Shown here: positions 60,226-64,000 of the stretch, in pieces
Numbering within the stretch: position 1 is the stretch's first letter
Layout of the letters: each line of letters begins with the position of its first letter
Source: Candidatus Symbiopectobacterium sp. 'North America'
GTDB lineage: Bacteria > Pseudomonadota > Gammaproteobacteria > Enterobacterales > Enterobacteriaceae
Direction: 5' to 3'
Length of the DNA stretch: 64,000 bases
Assembly (NCBI RefSeq): GCF_015762685.1
Contig: NZ_PEHF01000089.1
Coordinates: 1-64,000 of the forward strand
Made by a program: the position numbers and the translations under genes
The notes under the pieces: model-generated
The model's input: the letters and a program-made list of their open reading frames with translations, nothing else
Database searches by the model: none
What the model was told of the DNA's origin: nothing

Positions 60226-62310
60226 ATGAAAAGCCACCTGCTGAATAACCAACCGGTGAACACCCTCACGGGGGTCGGTGCCAGTCAGACGGCTAAACTC
60301 GCGCGCCTCGGGTTGGAAACCGTGCAGGACGTGTTGCTGCACCTGCCGCTGCGTTACGAAGATCGCACCCACCTCTACGCCATTGGCGACCTGCTGCCCG
60401 GTATCTATGCCACCGTGGAAGGTGACGTGTTGCGCAACGATATCGTCTTTGGACGCAAACGTATGCTGACCTGCCAAATCAGCGACAGCAGCGGCGTGCT
60501 GACGATGCGCTTCTTCAACTTCAATGCCACAATGAAAAATAGCTTGGCTCCAGGCCAGCACGTTATCGCCTACGGTGAAATCAAACGAGGCAAGAATGGT
60601 GCAGAAATTATCCACCCAGAATACCGCGTACAGGGCGATGCACAGCAACCGGTGGAATTACAGGCCTCACTGACGCCGGTTTACCCAACAACGGAAGGAG
60701 TGCGTCAAGCCACGCTGCGCAAGTTGACCGATCAGGCGCTGGAGCGTCTGGATGCACAACCGATAGAAGAGTTGCTGCCGCAGGAGCTAAGCCGCGGCAT
60801 GATTGGGCTGCCTGAAGCGTTACATACTTTGCACCGTCCCCCGGCAGGCACGCAACTGAATGAGCTTGAGCACGGCAAACACCCGGCACAAGTGCGTCTA
60901 ATCATGGAAGAGCTGCTGGCGCATCACTTAAGCATGCTGGCGGTACGCGCCGGTGCGCAGCGCCATCGCGCCCTTGCACTGCACGCACAGGACGAATTAA
61001 AAACGCGACTGTTGGCCGCCCTCCCGTTCGTGCTGACTCAGGCACAAACCCGCGTCATTAACGACATTGAAGCCGACATGGAGAAACCGTTCCCCATGAT
61101 GCGTCTGGTTCAAGGGGATGTCGGCTCCGGAAAAACGCTGGTGGCAGCCATGACGGCACTGCGCGCCATCGCTAACGGCAAACAGGTGGCGTTAATGGCA
61201 CCCACCGAGCTGCTCGCGGAACAACACGCCATCAACTTTCGTCATTGGTTTGAGCCCCTTGGCATTGAGGTGGGCTGGCTGGCCGGCAAGCAAAAGGGCA
61301 AAGCCCGCGTTGCGCAAGAAGAGGCCATCGCCAATGGTCAGGTCAGTATGATCGTGGGTACGCACGCTATTTTTCAGCAGCAAGTGCAATTTAGTGGGCT
61401 TTCGCTGGTGATCATCGATGAACAACACCGCTTTGGTGTGCATCAACGGCTAGCCTTGTGGGAAAAAGGGGTGGAACAGGGCTTTCACCCTCACCAGTTG
61501 ATCATGACAGCAACACCAATCCCACGCACGCTGGCGATGACTGCCTATGCCGACCTGGATACGTCGGTCATCGATGAGCTGCCGCCGGGCAGAACGCCAG
61601 TGACAACGGTCGCCATCCCCGATTCTCGCCGTGAGGATATTATCACCCGCGTCGATCGTGCCTGTCGGGAAGAAGGGCGACAGGCCTATTGGCTCTGCAC
61701 GCTGATTGAAGAGTCCGACCTGCTGGAAGCACAAGCCGCTGAAGCTACCTGCGAAGGACTAAAGGCCGCACTGCCAGGTCTGCGAATTGGATTGGTACAC
61801 GGCCGGATGAAAGCGCAAGAGAAGCAGGCGGTGATGCAGGCGTTCAAACAGGGCGAACTGCAACTGCTGGTGGCAACCACGGTCATCGAAGTGGGGGTGG
61901 ATGTGCCCAACGCCAGCCTGATGATCGTCGAAAACCCAGAGCGGCTGGGCCTGGCACAATTGCACCAGTTGCGCGGTCGCGTCGGACGCGGTGCCATCGC
62001 CTCCCACTGCGTGTTGCTCTATAAGACGCCGCTAAGTAAAACTGCACAACAACGCTTGCAGGTGATGCGCGACAGCAACGACGGTTTCGTTATTGCGCAA
62101 CGGGATTTAGAGATTCGCGGTCCCGGCGAACTGCTGGGTACGCGGCAAACCGGCAGCGCCGAGTTTAAAGTGGCGGATTTACTGCGCGATCAGGCACTGA
62201 TCCCCGAAGTACAGCGCGTGGCTCGTCACCTTCATGCACACTATCCAGAACATGCCAAAGCGCTGATTGAACGTTGGTTACCGGAGCGGGTGCGCTATAC
62301 CAATGCCTAG
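60226..62310 (+). CDS. recG: ATP-dependent DNA helicase RecG
   Basis: RecG remodels stalled forks and Holliday junctions. From ATG 60226 (MKSHLLNNQPVNTLTGVG) there are 694 residues, E. coli length plus one. Wedge domain at the N-terminus, then Walker A VQGDVGSGKTLVAAM, DEQH box VIIDEQHRFGVHQRLALW, TATPIPRTLAM, and the helicase C motif HQLRGRVGRG. An upstream in-frame start overlapping trmH is not used. Ends with TAG; intact. Confidence 0.98.
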   Translation: MKSHLLNNQPVNTLTGVGASQTAKLARLGLETVQDVLLHLPLRYEDRTHLYAIGDLLPGIYATVEGDVLRNDIVFGRKRMLTCQISDSSGVLTMRFFNFNATMKNSLAPGQHVIAYGEIKRGKNGAEIIHPEYRVQGDAQQPVELQASLTPVYPTTEGVRQATLRKLTDQALERLDAQPIEELLPQELSRGMIGLPEALHTLHRPPAGTQLNELEHGKHPAQVRLIMEELLAHHLSMLAVRAGAQRHRALALHAQDELKTRLLAALPFVLTQAQTRVINDIEADMEKPFPMMRLVQGDVGSGKTLVAAMTALRAIANGKQVALMAPTELLAEQHAINFRHWFEPLGIEVGWLAGKQKGKARVAQEEAIANGQVSMIVGTHAIFQQQVQFSGLSLVIIDEQHRFGVHQRLALWEKGVEQGFHPHQLIMTATPIPRTLAMTAYADLDTSVIDELPPGRTPVTTVAIPDSRREDIITRVDRACREEGRQAYWLCTLIEESDLLEAQAAEATCEGLKAALPGLRIGLVHGRMKAQEKQAVMQAFKQGELQLLVATTVIEVGVDVPNASLMIVENPERLGLAQLHQLRGRVGRGAIASHCVLLYKTPLSKTAQQRLQVMRDSNDGFVIAQRDLEIRGPGELLGTRQTGSAEFKVADLLRDQALIPEVQRVARHLHAHYPEHAKALIERWLPERVRYTNA

Positions 62311-62499
62311 CGCCCTAGGTGAGACGGAGAAAAAAGGTAGCAAATAACCCTTGTAGTGCAGCATGCGTATATAAAGATCCCCTATCCGCGAAGCATTAAA
62401 TTGCTCGTCGCCCCGATAAAAAATCGACTTTTTTTCACACATCGATAACGAGGTATTCAAAAAATCTCTACCGTCATCAGACATGACACAAGATTGTTT

Positions 62500-62525
62500 T
62501 ATAATCGCTCCGCAAACGATTGCTT
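62500..62525 (+). promoter_or_regulatory. xanP promoter -10 and PurR box
   Basis: TATAAT (62500-62505) is followed at 62510-62525 by CCGCAAACGATTGCTT, which matches the PurR consensus ANGCAANCGNTTNCNT at all fixed positions but the first. A repressor there would block the start of xanP transcription. No clear -35 is seen. Confidence 0.75.
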
Positions 62526-62579
62526 TTGCAAGGTAGATCATTAAAATGCCCTCTTTGCCGTTTCAGGACGCTCTTGATT

Positions 62580-63974
62580 ATGACTACCACCACCACGGAA
62601 CTGCCCCAAACGGAGACGGCAACTGCTGCGCCCCGTAACAGTGAATTGATTTATCGTCTGGAAGACAGACCACCGTTAGCGCAAACGTTGTTTGCCGCCA
62701 GCCAGCATCTTCTGGCTATGTTTGTGGCGGTGATTACCCCAGCCCTGCTGATCTGCCAGGCACTTGGTTTGCCCGCGCAGGATACCCAGCACATCATCAG
62801 CATGTCGCTGTTTGCTTCAGGCCTGGCGTTCATTCTGCAAATTAAAACCTGGGGTCCGGTAGGATCGGGGTTACTTTCTATTCAGGGCACCAGCTTTAAC
62901 TTTGTTACCCCGTTAATCATGGGTGGTCTGGCGCTGAAAAATGGCGGTGCCGATGTGCCCACCATGATGGCCGCACTGTTCGGCACTCTGATGGTGGCGT
63001 CTTTCACTGAAATCATCCTTTCCCGCTTCCTGCATCTGGCGCGCCGCATCATTACGCCGCTGGTCTCCGGCGTGGTCGTGATGATTATCGGCCTGTCGCT
63101 GATTCAGGTGGGATTAACATCGATCGGCGGCGGCTTTGCTGCTATGAACGATCACACCTTCGGTGCCCCCAAAAATCTGGCACTGGCCGCCATCGTCCTG
63201 TTGGTTATCATCCTGTTGAACCGCCAGCGCAACCCCTACCTGCGCGTCGCCTCTCTGGTGATCGCCATGGCGGTCGGGTATTTTGCCGCTTGGGCGATGG
63301 GCATGCTGCCGCAAGACACGTCGGCCACGCACACTTCAGCGATCATGATCCCGACACCGCTCTATTATGGCCTCGGCTTTGACTGGAATCTGCTTATTCC
63401 GCTGATGCTGGTGTTTATGGTGACCTCATTGGAAACCATCGGTGATATCACCGCCACCTCCGACGTTTCCGAGCAGCCAGTTAGCGGCCCGCTTTACATG
63501 AAGCGCCTGAAAGGCGGCGTATTGGCTAACGGCATGAACTCCTGCCTGTCCGCCATTTTCAACACCTTCACTAACTCATGCTTCAGCTAGAACAACGGCG
63601 TGATTCAGCTTACCGGAGTTGCCAGCCGCTACGTGGGTTTTGTGGTCGCACTGATGCTGATCGTGCTGGGCCTGTTCCCGGCGGTCAGCGGCTTTGTGCA
63701 GCACATTCCTGAACCGGTACTGGGCGGCGCGACCATCGTGATGTTCGGTACCATTGCAGCCTCTGGCGTGCGTATTGTCTCGCGCGAGCCGCTTAACCGC
63801 CGCGCCATCATGATCATTGCACTGTCGCTGGCTGTCGGATTGGGCGTATCACAGCAGCCGTTGATTCTGCAATTCGCACCGGATTGGCTGAAAACCCTGC
63901 TTTCTTCCGGCATTGCCGCTGGGGGTATTACCGCGATTGTTCTTAATCTTGTCTTCCCGCACGAAGAAAAATAA
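62580..63974 (+). pseudogene. xanP: Xanthine permease XanP, in-frame TAG
   Basis: A nucleobase-ascorbate family proton symporter (about 464 codons). From ATG 62580: [34 protein letters not shown], and the transport-critical motif region [16 protein letters not shown] 63588-63590 follows NTFTNSCFS, where E. coli XanP has PNSTFGQNNG. The stop thus replaces the Gln of the family signature, and nearby residues (P to T, T to C, G to S) have changed too. The frame continues [20 protein letters not shown] to 63974. The last four to five helices are lost. Confidence 0.92.
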
Positions 63975-64000
63975 AACCAGGCAGAGGCAATAGCGTCCAA

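Overview
This window is a chromosomal stretch of an enterobacterium, most likely Pectobacteriaceae. Housekeeping blocks match the E. coli gene neighbourhood (gor, rlmJ, prlC-rsmJ; uspA, uspB, pitA, yhiN; the gmk-rpoZ-spoT-trmH-recG operon followed by xanP; a CGG tRNA-Pro beside eptB). The accessory blocks (uhpABC next to an afuABC-type hexose-phosphate importer, acuR-acuI, a second glyA) are of a kind I associate with Pectobacterium and relatives. The dominant feature is early, genome-wide decay. About 28 of roughly 55 genes are broken, nearly all by one to four point lesions, while the flanking sequence still reads cleanly as the ancestral protein. I counted 22 in-frame nonsense codons (10 TAG, 7 TAA, 5 TGA) plus about 20 small frameshifts. 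This is what a recently host-restricted symbiont looks like. A Symbiopectobacterium- or Sodalis-like lifestyle is my inference, not something the sequence proves.

Layout: 1-2000 holds an efflux outer-membrane lipoprotein (open at the left edge) with a divergent, broken TetR regulator. 2059-7897 carries intact gor, rlmJ, a yghW-like gene, prlC and rsmJ. 7929-9733 is an intact hipBA toxin-antitoxin module with four operator-like palindromes. 9773-15985 holds a frameshifted hcxA and a sugar-type ABC importer in which ATPase, permease and an LVIVD-repeat protein are broken but the binding protein is intact. 16359-22632 carries gdhA, uspA, uspB, a broken pitA and yhiN. 22678-27133 holds a phosphoribosyltransferase, a broken EamA exporter, and norVW with norV intact, norW dead and norR absent. 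27202-31673 is a dead catabolic operon (two RraA-like genes, an MFS transporter) and a dead M24 peptidase. 31799-33253 is an AT-rich foreign insert encoding a mono-ADP-ribosyltransferase effector, broken by one base, and an unknown overlapping gene. 33307-42961 holds dead acuIR, a DUF2946 protein with a dead TonB copper receptor, and a cluster of dead PLP-related genes, then an intact rhodanese. 43073-51209 is the uhpABC-afuABC locus, of which only uhpB is intact. 51340-55575 contains a dead CSS-EAL phosphodiesterase, an intact OmpX/Ail-like porin, tRNA-Pro(CGG) with a damaged acceptor stem, and dead eptB. 56374-63974 is the intact gmk-recG operon and a dead xanP behind a well-preserved PurR box.

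Functionally, the information-processing and stress core (ppGpp control, rRNA methylation, RecG, glutathione reductase, oligopeptidase A) is under selection. Nutrient scavenging (phosphate, hexose-phosphates, xanthine, copper, sugar ABC), small-molecule sensing (TetR, AcuR, LysR, MocR, UhpA/UhpC) and envelope modification (EptB) are being lost. Caveat: many frameshifts lie in short homopolymers and some could be assembly errors. The nonsense substitutions cannot be explained that way as easily.
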